Shown here: positions 37,244 to 48,115 of the stretch, in pieces
Numbering within the stretch: the first letter of the stretch is position 1
Layout: each line of letters starts with the position of its first letter
Assembly (NCBI RefSeq): GCF_003751945.1
Contig: NZ_RJKL01000001.1
Span: 6,014,001 to 6,078,000 of the forward strand
Direction: 5' to 3'
DNA from: Couchioplanes caeruleus
GTDB lineage: Bacteria > Actinomycetota > Actinomycetes > Mycobacteriales > Micromonosporaceae
Length of the DNA: 64,000 bases
Translations under genes and position numbers: made by a program
Notes under the pieces: model-generated
Databases searched by the model: none
The model's input: the letters and a program-made list of their open reading frames with translations, nothing else
Told to the model about the DNA's origin: nothing

Positions 37244-38269
37244 ATGTCCCGCTACGCCCTGCTGCTCGCCCCCTCCGCCAACCGCGTCTACGCCGACCAG
37301 GCCGGCCGCCTCTCCCGAGCGGAACTGGCGGCGTTCTCCCCGGTGCTCTCCGGCCCGCTCACGGACGTCGCGGAAACCACCATCGGCGGCGTCGGCTACC
37401 TCACCTTCGCAGGCGAACTCGAGGCGCGAGACATCGCGTACCTGTCGAACCTGTCGGCCGCCTACGCTCTCTTCCTGCAGGTGGAGGACGAGCTGTTGCG
37501 CCCGCTCACCCTCAGCCCGCTGGCGAGCTTCGACAGCGACCTCATCACCATCCCGAAGTACGCCGGCAAGACCAACGAGCAGTTCACCAAGCTGCTGCTC
37601 AACCTGACCCTGCTCGCCTCGGCGTCGGCGCCGAGGATGCTCGACGGCCGGCTCACGGTCTGCGACCCGCTCGCGGGCCGCGGCACCACCCTCAACCAGG
37701 CCCTCATGTACGGCTACGACGCCCTCGGCATCGAGATCGACGGCAAGGACGTGGAGGCGTACAAGCTCTTCCTGCAGACCTGGCTCAAGCGCAAACGGCT
37801 CAAGCACACCGCGGACCTGATTCCCGTACGCCGCCAGGGCCGCCGCGCCGCCCGCCGCCTCGAGATCACGCTCGCGGCGAGCAAGGAGGACCACAAGGCG
37901 GGTGACGTGCGCAAGGTGACGGTGCTGCACGCCGACACCACGCAGATCGACGGCCTGCTGCGCGCCGGCTGCGCGGACGTCCTGGTCGCCGACCTCCCGT
38001 ACGGCGTCGCGCACGGCAGCCACGACGACGAGGGCGGCATGTCGCGGCGGCCGCTGGACCTGCTCGAACGCGCCGTACCGGTATGGCGGACGCTGCTGCG
38101 CACGGGTGGAGCGATCGGACTGTCCTGGAACACCAAGGTGGCCAAGCGAGAACTCGCCGAGGACATCCTGATCGCCAACGGCCTGGAGATCGTCCCCCAC
38201 GACGATCTGAGCCACCGCGTCGACCAGGGCATCGAGCGCGACGTGGTGGTCGCCCGGAAAGTCGGATGA
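37244..38269 (+). CDS. TRM11/UPF0020-like SAM-dependent RNA methyltransferase
   Basis: A 341-residue protein with a C-terminal Rossmann methyltransferase: motif I VCDPLAGRGTTLNQAL, acidic GIEID at strand 2, and motif IV DLPYGV, which corresponds to the NPPY of N2-guanosine RNA or N6-adenine methylases. The N-terminal 120 residues (YALLLAPSANRVYADQ, then VGYLTF) may form a THUMP-like substrate domain. The start at 37244 gives the natural N-terminus MSRYALLL. It is inserted between infB and ylxP. tRNA or rRNA is the likely substrate; the position is unknown. Confidence 0.83.
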   Translation: MSRYALLLAPSANRVYADQAGRLSRAELAAFSPVLSGPLTDVAETTIGGVGYLTFAGELEARDIAYLSNLSAAYALFLQVEDELLRPLTLSPLASFDSDLITIPKYAGKTNEQFTKLLLNLTLLASASAPRMLDGRLTVCDPLAGRGTTLNQALMYGYDALGIEIDGKDVEAYKLFLQTWLKRKRLKHTADLIPVRRQGRRAARRLEITLAASKEDHKAGDVRKVTVLHADTTQIDGLLRAGCADVLVADLPYGVAHGSHDDEGGMSRRPLDLLERAVPVWRTLLRTGGAIGLSWNTKVAKRELAEDILIANGLEIVPHDDLSHRVDQGIERDVVVARKVG

Positions 38270-38288
38270 TCTTGTCGGTGGGTGGGCG

Positions 38289-38294
38289 TAGTCT
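38289..38294 (+). promoter_or_regulatory. Probable -10 element of ylxP
   Basis: TAGTCT, 8 nt before the ylxP ATG, with no ribosome-binding sequence in between. Confidence 0.5.
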
Positions 38295-38302
38295 GCTGGC
38301 TG

Positions 38303-38596
38303 ATGTACACGGAGACTGCGCTCTTTGACCTGCTCCTGCCCGGCGACTCGCGGTCGCTCAAACAGAAGCGTTCCTACGTGCGGCCGATCATCGCGATGCT
38401 GCGCAAATTCGAGGTCAGCGTCGCCGAAGTCGGGATGCACGACCTGCACGGCCGAGCTCAGCTCGGTGTCGCCGTAGTGGCGGCCGAGCCCGGTCAGGCC
38501 CGGGCCGTGATCGACACGTGCGAGCACCAGGTGGCGGGACGCCCCGAGATCGAGCTGCTGTCGGTCCGCCGCCGCCTCTACGGCGACGACGACTGA
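38303..38596 (+). CDS. ylxP: YlxP/DUF503 family protein
   Basis: A 97-residue small alpha/beta protein with the DUF503 pattern FDLLLPGDSRSLKQKRSYVRPI and a C-terminal LLSVRRRLYG. YlxP is encoded between infB and rbfA in many Gram-positive bacteria and is linked to 30S maturation with RbfA. The expected order is kept here, although a gap of 763 bp of low-complexity DNA precedes rbfA. Confidence 0.92.
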   Translation: MYTETALFDLLLPGDSRSLKQKRSYVRPIIAMLRKFEVSVAEVGMHDLHGRAQLGVAVVAAEPGQARAVIDTCEHQVAGRPEIELLSVRRRLYGDDD

Positions 38597-38609
38597 GCCG
38601 CCCGGGGCT

Positions 38610-39040
38610 GCCCGCGCCGTCCCGCCCACGCTGCCGCGCGTGGGCTGCGCCGCGCAGCGCGGCCCCTACGCCCGCGCTGCGCTGTCCCTCGCCCGGTGCG
38701 CTGCCTGCGCGTCCGCGCTGCGCTGTGCCGCGCGCGGGTGCGCTGTCTGTGCGTCCGCGCTGCGCTGCCTGCGCGATTGCGCTGCGCCGCCCGCCCGCCC
38801 CGTGCGCCGCCCGCCCCGTGCGCTGCCCGCGCGTCCTGTGCGCTGCCCGCGCCTGCGCTGCGCCGCCCGCCCGCCCCGTGCGCTACCCGCGCGTCCGCGC
38901 TGCGCTGCCCCGCGCCCTGTCCAGCGCTGTGCTGCCCGTGCCGTCCGCGTCCTGCGCCGCGCGCTGCCCGCCCCGCGCCGCGCCGCACCGCACCGCACCG
39001 CGCCGCACCGCACCGCACCGCGCCGCGCCGCGCCGCCGAG
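38610..39040. repeat. C-rich low-complexity repeat block between ylxP and rbfA
   Basis: Composed of GCGCTGCGCTGCC, CCGCCCGCCCGCCCCGTGCG and CGCGCGTCC words in irregular tandem, then a CCGCACCGCACCGCG tract at about 38980-39030. The plus strand is strongly C-rich, then becomes G-rich from about 39060 to 39350. A frame is open through it into rbfA, but its Cys/Ala/Arg composition and repeats argue against translation. No gene is supported in 38597-39359. Confidence 0.8.
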
Positions 39041-39359
39041 CGTGTCGGTGGCCGCGGGCGTGCCTCGCTGTCGGTCGGTCCGGAGGTCGCGTTCGGTTGT
39101 CGTGGGGCGTTGTGCGGTCGCCGCGGCCCGGTCGGGTCGTGTTCGGTTCTTCCTGGGCGCTGAGCGGTCGGTGCGGCTCGGTGGGTCCGCTCGGCGGGTG
39201 AGGGGATGGCGTCTTGATGTGTCGAGTGGGACATACAGGGTGGTGCAGGCCGCTCGACGCACCGGCGGGACGTTCGGGGTGGGGCGGTCATGGGTAGGCT
39301 CTCAGCGTTGGGCGGGGGTTGGTCTTACCCCGGAGGCACGGTTGTCGGAGGTGGGCGAT

Positions 39360-39833
39360 ATGTCGGACCCGGCCAAGACGCGACGGCACGCGGAGCGGGT
39401 GCGGGAGCTGGTGGCTTCGCTGGTGCGCGAGATCAAGGATCCCCGGCTCGGCATGGTGACCGTGACCGACGCCCGGATCACGGGTGACCTGCGCGACGCC
39501 CACGTGTACTACACCGTGCTGGGCGACCAGACCGAGCAGGCCTCGACCGCCGCCGCGCTGGAGAGTGCCAAGGGCATGCTGCGCAGCCGGGTCGGGCACG
39601 CGCTCGGGCTGCGGCACTCGCCCAGCCTCACCTTCGTGCTGGACAACGTGCTGGACCACGCCAAGGAGATCGACGACCTGCTCGCCGCGGCGCGGCACCG
39701 GGACGCCGAGGTGCAGCGGCTGGCCGCCGGCAAGAAGTACGCGGGCGATCCGGACCCCTACAAGTCCGATGACGAGGACGACGAGGACGGCGAGGCGGTC
39801 GACGAGCGAGTGGGCGCCGAGGAGAAACGGTGA
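39360..39833 (+). CDS. rbfA: Ribosome-binding factor A
   Basis: A 157-residue KH-like 30S maturation factor: KTRRHAERVRELVASLV, DPRLGMVTVTDARIT and GHALGLRHSPSLTFVLD are family hallmarks. The C-terminal 25 residues are Asp/Glu-rich, an extension also seen in RimP here. GGAGGT lies 7 nt before the ATG. The stop overlaps the DHH gene start (GTGA). Confidence 0.96.
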   Translation: MSDPAKTRRHAERVRELVASLVREIKDPRLGMVTVTDARITGDLRDAHVYYTVLGDQTEQASTAAALESAKGMLRSRVGHALGLRHSPSLTFVLDNVLDHAKEIDDLLAAARHRDAEVQRLAAGKKYAGDPDPYKSDDEDDEDGEAVDERVGAEEKR

Positions 39834-40867
39834 CGGAGACGGTCGCCACGACCGTGCCGGTCAGCGTTTCCGAGAGGGAGTGGGCCGACGCCGTACGGAC
39901 GGTCCGGGAGTTCGCCCCGGCCGGGCGGGTGCTGTTGATCTGTCACGTCAGCCCGGACGGTGACGCGCTCGGCAGCATGCTCGGTTTCGCGCTGGGCCTG
40001 CGTCGTCTGGGCGTACGGGACCTGCAGGCCACCTTCCCGGACCCGTTCGAGATCCCGGAGCCGTTCGTCGACCTGCCCGGCCTGGATCTGCTCGTGCCGG
40101 AGTCGCAGGCCTACCCGGACCCCGACCTGGTCCTGGTCTTCGACGTGGCCTCCGAGTCCCGGCTCGGCGGCCTCGTGGACCGGCTGGCGACCGCCCGGGC
40201 CACGGTGGTGCTCGACCACCACGCCTCCAACACCCGCTTCGGCGGTGTGCATCTGGTCGACGCCACCGCGGCCGCGACCGCCGTGGTGGCCGAGCAGTTG
40301 CTCGACCGGCTCGACGTGCCGCTCGACGTGGAGATCGCCGAGTGCCTGTACGTCGCCCTGGCGACCGACACCGGGTCGTTCCGCTTCGACATGACCACGC
40401 CGCGGGTGCACGAGATGGCGGCCCGGCTGATCGCGACCGGGCTGCGTCCCGGGGAGATCTCCCGGCGCATCTTCGACAGCCGGCCGTTCGGGGCGATGAA
40501 GCTCTTCGCCGACGTGCTGGGCCGCGCGCAGCTCGATCCCACGGCGGCGGCCGGGCACGGGATGGTCTGGACGTACGCGACCCTGGACGACCTGGCCCGC
40601 CACGAGCAGCGCCCGTACGTGCTGGACGCCCTCATCGACCCCGTCCGGTGCGTGGCCGAGGTGGACGTGTCCGTGGTGGTCAAGGAGATCGCCGAGGGCG
40701 AGTGGGCGGTGTCCCTGCGCAGCAAGGGCGCGGTCGATGTGAGCGCCGTGGCGGTCGCGCTGGGCGGGGGCGGTCACCGGCTCGCCGCCGGGTTCACCGG
40801 CTACGGCGCACCGGGCGAGGTCGTGGTCGCGATCCGCGAGCACCTCGACGCTCATCTGATCGTCTAG
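39830..40867 (+). CDS. DHH/DHHA1 phosphodiesterase (NrnA/CnpB-like)
   Basis: A 345-residue Mn-dependent phosphodiesterase. DHH motifs are HVSPDGDALGS, FDVAS, VLDHHASN and TDTGSFRF; the DHHA1 domain ends in GGGGHRLAAGF. The mycobacterial orthologue in this position (Rv2837c/CnpB) degrades c-di-AMP and nanoRNA, and B. subtilis NrnA degrades oligoribonucleotides and pAp. Either activity, or both, is expected here. Coupled to rbfA through a GTGA overlap. Confidence 0.94.
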   Translation: MTETVATTVPVSVSEREWADAVRTVREFAPAGRVLLICHVSPDGDALGSMLGFALGLRRLGVRDLQATFPDPFEIPEPFVDLPGLDLLVPESQAYPDPDLVLVFDVASESRLGGLVDRLATARATVVLDHHASNTRFGGVHLVDATAAATAVVAEQLLDRLDVPLDVEIAECLYVALATDTGSFRFDMTTPRVHEMAARLIATGLRPGEISRRIFDSRPFGAMKLFADVLGRAQLDPTAAAGHGMVWTYATLDDLARHEQRPYVLDALIDPVRCVAEVDVSVVVKEIAEGEWAVSLRSKGAVDVSAVAVALGGGGHRLAAGFTGYGAPGEVVVAIREHLDAHLIV

Positions 40868-40890
40868 CAGGGCGAACGTCGAGATAGTTG

Positions 40891-40985
40891 TCCCGCTGCG
40901 CGGGAAGGATGCGGCACAGAGCGGGACTGAACGATAGCTTGGGTTAACGGTGATTTGGTTTTCGCGCGGTCCCGATCCTGTGCCG
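40891..40985 (+). ncRNA. Candidate structured leader RNA before a 29-residue gene
   Basis: A first hairpin TCCCGC-TGC-GCGGGA (about 40891-40905) is followed by a long helix. CGGCACAG (40912-40919) pairs with CTGTGCCG (40978-40985) and, after a small internal loop, CGGGAC (40922-40927) with GTCCCG (40969-40974). These enclose a 41-nt AT-richer loop. The element lies 123 bp before the small gene. No known riboswitch class is recognised. Confidence 0.35.
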
Positions 40986-41108
40986 TCGCGATGACCTCGA
41001 GCCACTCGGATGCACCCATCCGGGTCGCGTCGTCCGCCATCGCCCGGTGATCCCGGGCCGGCTTCAGCGGCGCCCCGCTCGACCCGATTCTGTGGGAGGT
41101 CCACGCTC

Positions 41109-41198
41109 ATGGCCGCCAAGCCGAAGCCCCAGTCGTCCGAAGACACCCGCGAACAGGCCCGCCGGGCCCTGCAGACGTCCATGGACACGCGCCAGTAG
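41109..41198 (+). CDS. Small 29-residue protein
   Basis: ATG at 41109 with a good ribosome site GGGAGG 9 nt upstream, encoding MAAKPKPQSSEDTREQAR and a further 11 hydrophilic residues (ending SMDTRQ). GC3 is high and the composition (Lys/Pro N-terminus, then a charged amphipathic helix) is protein-like. There is no membrane segment or Cys. It is followed by a 7-bp hairpin. Not recognised. It may be a lineage-specific small protein with the structured leader as its 5' UTR. Confidence 0.5.
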   Translation: MAAKPKPQSSEDTREQARRALQTSMDTRQ

Positions 41199-41206
41199 AC
41201 AACCCC

Positions 41207-41227
41207 GCGGGTAACTGGCGTACCCGC
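41207..41227 (+). terminator. Hairpin after the 29-residue gene
   Basis: GCGGGTA (41207-41213) and TACCCGC (41221-41227) with a 7-nt loop, 8 nt after the stop codon. No T tract, so only a possible terminator. Confidence 0.4.
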
Positions 41228-41264
41228 ATTGATCCTTACGGCACGGCGGGCATCATGACTGTTC

Positions 41265-42581
41265 ATGAGCCCGCCCGCCGTCGTCGACCGCACTCTCAAC
41301 CGGCGGATCGCCGGCCTGGCCCTGCCGGCTCTGGTGGTGCTCGCGGCCGAGCCGCTCTACGTCCTGGTCGACACCGCCGTGGTGGGTCACCTCGGCCGGG
41401 TTCCGCTCGCCGCGGTCGCCGTCGGTGGCACGGTGATGTCGCTGGCCGTCTGGTTCGGCACGCTCATGGCGTACGGGACGACGGGCCGCGCCGCCCGCCG
41501 GTTCGGCGCCGGTGACCGCACCGCCGCCGTCGCCGAGGGCGTGCAGGCGTCCTGGCTGGCGCTGACGACCGGCGTCCTGCTGATCGTGTTCGTCCAGATC
41601 TTCGCCGACCCGCTGTGCCGCGCCCTGGCGAGCGATCCGCAGGCCGCCGGTGCCGCCGCGGACTGGCTGCGCATCGCCGTGCTGGGCGCCCCGGGCCTGC
41701 TGCTCGCCGCGGCCGGTAACGGCTGGATGCGTGGGGTGCAGGACACCCGCCGCCCGCTCTGGTTCGTCCTCGGCGCGAACGTGCTGTCCGCGGCGCTCTG
41801 CCCGCTGCTGGTCTATCCGGCGGGCTGGGGACTCACGGGTTCCGCGGCCGCCAACGTCGCCGCCCAGTCCGTCTCCGGCGCCCTCTTCCTGTGGGCGATC
41901 GCGCGGGAACGGGCGCCGCTGCGGCCGGTGCCGGCGGTCATCGGCAACCAGCTTCTCCTCGGCCGCGACCTGCTGTTGCGCGGCGCGGCGTTCCAGGCCT
42001 GCTGGTTCTCGGCAACCGCGGTGGCAGCCCGCTTCGGGGTGGCCGCGGTCGGCGCACACCAGATCGCGCTGCAGCTCTGGTTCTTCGCCGCGCTGGCCCT
42101 GGACGCGGTGGCGATCGCCGCCCAGTCGCTGGTGGGCGCGGCGCTCGGCGCCGGCGACGAACGGGCCGCCCGCGCGGTGGCCCGCCGGGTCACGGTCGTC
42201 GGCGGGGTCGCCGGGGTGGCCTTCGCGGTGCTCGCCGCGGCGGGCGCGGGCGTGATTCCCGGGATCTTCACCGGCGACCGGTCGGTGCACGACCAGGCGG
42301 CGGTGGTGTGGCCGTGGTTCGTGGGCATGCTCCCGTTCGCCGGCGTCGTCTACGCCCTCGACGGCGTGATGATCGGGGCCGGTGACGTCGGCTACCTGCG
42401 CACGATGACCCTGGTCGGCGCGGTGGGTGGATTCCTGCCGCTCATCTGGCTCGCGTACGCGTTCGACTGGGGCCTTCCCGGGATCTGGGCGGGTCTCGCG
42501 TTGTTCACGCTGGTCCGCCTGGTGGCCCTGCTGATCCGCTGGCGTGGTCCCCGGTGGGTGGTCCTGGGCGCGAGCCGTTGA
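41265..42581 (+). CDS. MATE-family efflux transporter (DinF-like)
   Basis: A 438-residue, 12-helix MATE transporter of the DinF branch. It contains LALPALVVLAAEPLYVLVDTAVVGHLG in helix 1, the equivalent VGAHQIALQLWFF in helix 7, and GNGWMRGVQDTRRPL between helices 4 and 5. Mycobacteria have dinF in the same place after the DHH gene. It exports cationic or oxidising compounds in exchange for H+ or Na+; substrate unknown. The ATG at 41265 gives the normal N-terminus. Confidence 0.93.
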   Translation: MSPPAVVDRTLNRRIAGLALPALVVLAAEPLYVLVDTAVVGHLGRVPLAAVAVGGTVMSLAVWFGTLMAYGTTGRAARRFGAGDRTAAVAEGVQASWLALTTGVLLIVFVQIFADPLCRALASDPQAAGAAADWLRIAVLGAPGLLLAAAGNGWMRGVQDTRRPLWFVLGANVLSAALCPLLVYPAGWGLTGSAAANVAAQSVSGALFLWAIARERAPLRPVPAVIGNQLLLGRDLLLRGAAFQACWFSATAVAARFGVAAVGAHQIALQLWFFAALALDAVAIAAQSLVGAALGAGDERAARAVARRVTVVGGVAGVAFAVLAAAGAGVIPGIFTGDRSVHDQAAVVWPWFVGMLPFAGVVYALDGVMIGAGDVGYLRTMTLVGAVGGFLPLIWLAYAFDWGLPGIWAGLALFTLVRLVALLIRWRGPRWVVLGASR

Positions 42582-42605
42582 CGGCGGTCTGGTTGGGTGG
42601 AGGCC

Positions 42606-43487
42606 GTGAACGCGGACGGTCTCATCGTTGTGGACAAGCCGGGCGGGATGACGTCCCATGACGTCGTCGCCCGGATCCGGCGGCTCGCCAGGACCCGGCG
42701 GGTCGGCCATGGCGGCACCCTCGACCCGATGGCCACCGGGGTCCTGGTGATCGGGGTCAACCGGGCGACGCGGCTGCTGACGTACGTGATCGGCTCGCGC
42801 AAGAGCTACCGCGCCACGATCCGGCTCGGGCAGACCACGGTCACCGACGACGCCGAGGGCGAGGTGACCGGCAGCGTCTCCGCCGCGGAGGTCACCGACG
42901 AGGGCATCCGGTCGGGGCTCGCCGCGCAGGCCGGCGAGATCGACCAGGTGCCGAGCGCGGTGAGCGCGATCAAGGTGAACGGGCAGCGGGCGTACAAGCG
43001 GGTGCGCGACGGCGAGCAGGTCGAGCTGGCCGCCCGCCGGGTCACCGTCCACCGCCTCGACGTGGGGGAGATCCGCCGCCGGGGCGAGGTCGTCGACGTC
43101 GACGTCGACGTCGACTGCTCCAGCGGCACGTACATCCGGGCCATCGCTCGTGACCTGGGCCGCACGCTCGGCGTCGGCGGTCACCTCACCGCGCTGCGGC
43201 GTACGGCCGTCGGCGGCCTGTCGCTGGGCGAGGCGGCGACGCTCGAGCAGTTGGAGGAGCGCGCTCCCGACGTGGTCTCGCTGCCGATGGCCGAGGCGGC
43301 GCGCCGGGCCTTCCCGCAGCGCGAAGCGTCGGTGGAGGAGGCGCGGGTGCTCAGCCACGGCGGGCCGCTCGAGCCGGTGGGCATCGAGGGGCCGTACGCG
43401 GTCTTCGGCCCGGCCGGTGAGCTGCTGGCCGTGGTCTCCGAGCGGGGCGGAAAGGCGCGCGCGGAGATCGTGCTGGCACCCGCCTAG
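42606..43487 (+). CDS. truB: tRNA pseudouridine-55 synthase
   Basis: Makes pseudouridine 55 in the T loop of tRNAs. The 293-residue protein has catalytic Asp40 in GGTLDPMATG, the KPGGMTSHDVV N-terminus, the SYRATIRLGQTT motif and SSGTYIRAIARDLG. GTG at 42606 has a perfect GGAGG 2 nt upstream-spaced by CC; an upstream in-frame GTG (42597) would overlap that site. It ends 5 bp from the convergent response regulator. Confidence 0.96.
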   Translation: MNADGLIVVDKPGGMTSHDVVARIRRLARTRRVGHGGTLDPMATGVLVIGVNRATRLLTYVIGSRKSYRATIRLGQTTVTDDAEGEVTGSVSAAEVTDEGIRSGLAAQAGEIDQVPSAVSAIKVNGQRAYKRVRDGEQVELAARRVTVHRLDVGEIRRRGEVVDVDVDVDCSSGTYIRAIARDLGRTLGVGGHLTALRRTAVGGLSLGEAATLEQLEERAPDVVSLPMAEAARRAFPQREASVEEARVLSHGGPLEPVGIEGPYAVFGPAGELLAVVSERGGKARAEIVLAPA

Positions 43488-43492
43488 GAGCG

Positions 43493-43899
43493 CTAGGGGC
43501 GCCGGGACAGGTGTTCGGCAACGACGGCGACCAGATCGGCCGCCGCGTACGGCTTGTCGAGGAAGCCGTCGCAGCCCGCCTCCAGCGCCGCCGCCCGGTC
43601 CTGCGGCAGCACGCTCGCGGTCACCGCCACCACCGACGGACGCGGGCGGCCCGCGGTGGCCGTGCCGGCGACCAGCTCGCCGGCCAGCGTCAGCCCGTTG
43701 CCGTCCGGCAGGTTCATGTCGAGCAGCACCAGGTCGACGTCCTCGCGGCCGAGCTGTGTGCGGGCGGCGGCCAGGCTTGGCGCGTCCAGGATCTCGGCGT
43801 CGCGTACGGCCTCCACGTCCGCCCGGGCCAGGACCGCCTTGACCAGGGAGCGGTTCAGCTCCTCGTCCTCGACCAGCAGGATCCGCGGGTTGTCGGCAG

Positions 43900-43903
<4 letters not shown>
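43493..43903 (-). CDS. Single-domain response regulator
   Basis: A 136-residue stand-alone receiver. Acidic pocket EDEE, phosphoacceptor Asp62 (VLLDMNLPDGNG), Thr in VAVTAS and Lys in FLDKPY are all present, so it should be phosphorylatable. It has no output domain. The GTG start overlaps the stop of the hybrid kinase gene (GTGA), so it is the likely phosphate acceptor or relay partner of that kinase. Inserted together with it between truB and ribF. Confidence 0.93.
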
Positions 43904-46524
<2,621 letters not shown>

Positions 46525-46605
46525 ATCGGGATCAACTGTACCGTTTCAGGCACTCGTGGAGACCGATACTCTTACGCCCGGGAACGCACAGGGGAGGCAC
46601 GGAAG

Positions 46606-47538
46606 ATGCAGCGGTGGCGCGGGTACGAGGCGGTGCCCGGCGGGTTCGGCCGTTCGGTGGTGACCATCGGCGTCTTCGACGGCGTGCACCGCGGACACCA
46701 GGCGATCATCGGTTACGCGGTGAAGCGGGCCCGGGACCAGGGGCTGCAGTCGGTGGTGGTGACCTTCGACCCGCACCCGGCCGAGGTCGTGCGCCCAGGT
46801 TCGCACCCGGCCGTGCTGACCGAGCCGGTCCGCAAGGCCGAGCTGATCGAGCGGCTCGGCGTGGACGCGCTCTGCGTGGTGCCGTTCACGCCGGCGTTCT
46901 CGCAGCTCGGGCCCGAGGAGTTCGTGCACGACGTGCTCGTGGACGCGCTGCACGCCGCGGTGGTCGTGGAGGGCGACAACTTCCGCTTCGGGCACCGGGC
47001 CGCCGGCGACATGGCCCTGCTTGCCCGGCTCGGGCGCACGTTCGGCTTCACGGTCGAGGAGGCGCCGCTGGTCACCGAGGACGGGCTGGTGTTCTCGTCC
47101 ACGTACATCCGCAGTTGTGTCGACGCCGGGGACGTCCGGGCCGCGGCCGAGGCGCTCGGCCGCCCGCATCGCCTCGGCGGCGTGGTGGTCCGCGGCGACC
47201 AACGCGGCCGCGAGCTGGGCTTCCCCACCGCCAACCTGATGTGCCACCGGTACGCGGCCATCCCGGCCGACGGCGTCTACGCCGCCCGGCTGATCCGCGG
47301 CGGCGACCAGGGCGGCCCGCTCAGCGCGGCGGTCTCGATCGGCACCAACCCGACGTTCTCCGGCCGGGAGCGCCGGGTCGAGGCGTTCGTCCTCGACTTC
47401 GACGGCGACCTGTACGGCGAGCGGGTGAGCCTCGACTTCGTCGCCCACCTGCGTGAGCAGCGCGTATACACCGGAATCGAACCGCTGGTGGCGCAGATCC
47501 GGCAGGACGTCGAACAGACCCGCGCGCTGCTGAGTTGA
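46606..47538 (+). CDS. ribF: Bifunctional riboflavin kinase/FMN adenylyltransferase
   Basis: Converts riboflavin to FMN and FAD. The 310-residue protein has the adenylyltransferase domain ([34 protein letters not shown]) and the C-terminal kinase domain ([29 protein letters not shown]). The start ATG at 46606 follows GGGGAGG and GGAAG sequences. In mycobacteria it likewise precedes rpsO. A very long upstream extension of the frame is the antisense of the hybrid kinase and is not translated. Confidence 0.97.
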   Translation: MQRWRGYEAVPGGFGRSVVTIGVFDGVHRGHQAIIGYAVKRARDQGLQSVVVTFDPHPAEVVRPGSHPAVLTEPVRKAELIERLGVDALCVVPFTPAFSQLGPEEFVHDVLVDALHAAVVVEGDNFRFGHRAAGDMALLARLGRTFGFTVEEAPLVTEDGLVFSSTYIRSCVDAGDVRAAAEALGRPHRLGGVVVRGDQRGRELGFPTANLMCHRYAAIPADGVYAARLIRGGDQGGPLSAAVSIGTNPTFSGRERRVEAFVLDFDGDLYGERVSLDFVAHLREQRVYTGIEPLVAQIRQDVEQTRALLS

Positions 47539-47551
47539 GCTGCTGGTAGGG

Positions 47552-47578
47552 TTGACACCGGATCGGCTTATCCGATCC
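47552..47578 (+). promoter_or_regulatory. Promoter -35-like box and inverted repeat before rpsO
   Basis: TTGACA at 47552-47557, then GGATCGG (47560-47566), CTTAT, CCGATCC (47572-47578), a perfect 7-bp repeat. A matching -10 box at normal spacing is weak. The repeat may be a ribF terminator, an operator, or both. Confidence 0.4.
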
Positions 47579-47653
47579 ACGGTCCCGCCTGCCTGCCCGA
47601 CGCCGCGGGCCGCGGGGATACCGACTCACCGGCAACACAGAATCACGGAGAAC

Positions 47654-47923
47654 ATGGCGCTCGATCAAGAGACCAAGAACAAGATCATGGGCGAGTACGC
47701 GACCGTGGAGGGCGACACCGGCTCTCCCGAGGTTCAGGTCGCGATGCTCACCAAGCGGATCGCCGACCTCACCGAGCACCTGAAGGTGCACAAGCACGAC
47801 CACCACAGCCGTCGTGGTCTGCTGCTGCTGGTGGGTCGCCGCCGCCGTCTGCTCAACTACGTGCAGAAGAAGGACATCGCGCGCTACCGGACGCTCATCG
47901 AGCGTCTCGGCCTGCGCCGCTGA
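47654..47923 (+). CDS. rpsO: 30S ribosomal protein S15
   Basis: An 89-residue S15: [16 protein letters not shown] at the N-terminus, [14 protein letters not shown] and [18 protein letters not shown] for 16S rRNA binding. GGAG lies 3 nt before the ATG. It precedes pnp, the conserved order in which S15 and PNPase expression are linked by RNA processing. Confidence 0.98.
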   Translation: MALDQETKNKIMGEYATVEGDTGSPEVQVAMLTKRIADLTEHLKVHKHDHHSRRGLLLLVGRRRRLLNYVQKKDIARYRTLIERLGLRR

Positions 47924-47929
47924 TCTGAC

Positions 47930-47958
47930 GGGGGAGTGGCCGAGGTGGCCGCTCCCCC
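47930..47958 (+). terminator. Hairpin between rpsO and pnp
   Basis: GGGGGAGTGGCC (47930-47941), GAGGT loop, GGCCGCTCCCCC (47947-47958), one G-U pair. No T tract, so probably partial termination or an mRNA-processing stem. Confidence 0.7.
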
Positions 47959-48000
47959 GAGTTACACCCACGGACCCGCGCGGCCGCAGTCAAGACGGCA

Positions 48001-48056
48001 CCGGTCCTCGGTAGTGGTTCCCGGGCGATTTCCCGGGCACTTCGATCGAAGACCGG
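48001..48056 (+). ncRNA. Probable actino-pnp-type leader hairpin
   Basis: Three stacked helices in the pnp 5' UTR: CCGGTC (48001-48006) with GACCGG (48051-48056), AGTG (48013-48016) with CACT (48038-48041), and CCCGGG (48020-48025) with CCCGGG (48032-48037). Actinobacterial pnp genes are known to carry a conserved leader RNA (actino-pnp), probably an RNase III-type autoregulation site. Location and shape fit; I have not matched a covariance model. Confidence 0.5.
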
Positions 48057-48115
48057 CCACGCTGTAACCGCGCTGTAGAGACCGCCGGGTCCTCGACGAA
48101 GGAGTACCGCACCAC

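Noticed and set aside
38640..39359. 240-codon in-frame extension of RbfA
   Set aside because: Cys/Ala/Arg repeats, no homology pattern, and a proper GGAGGT site plus ATG at 39360.
41253..43358. 701-codon open frame antisense to the MATE gene and truB
   Set aside because: Crosses two intact conserved genes and is His/Arg/Asp-rich without motifs.
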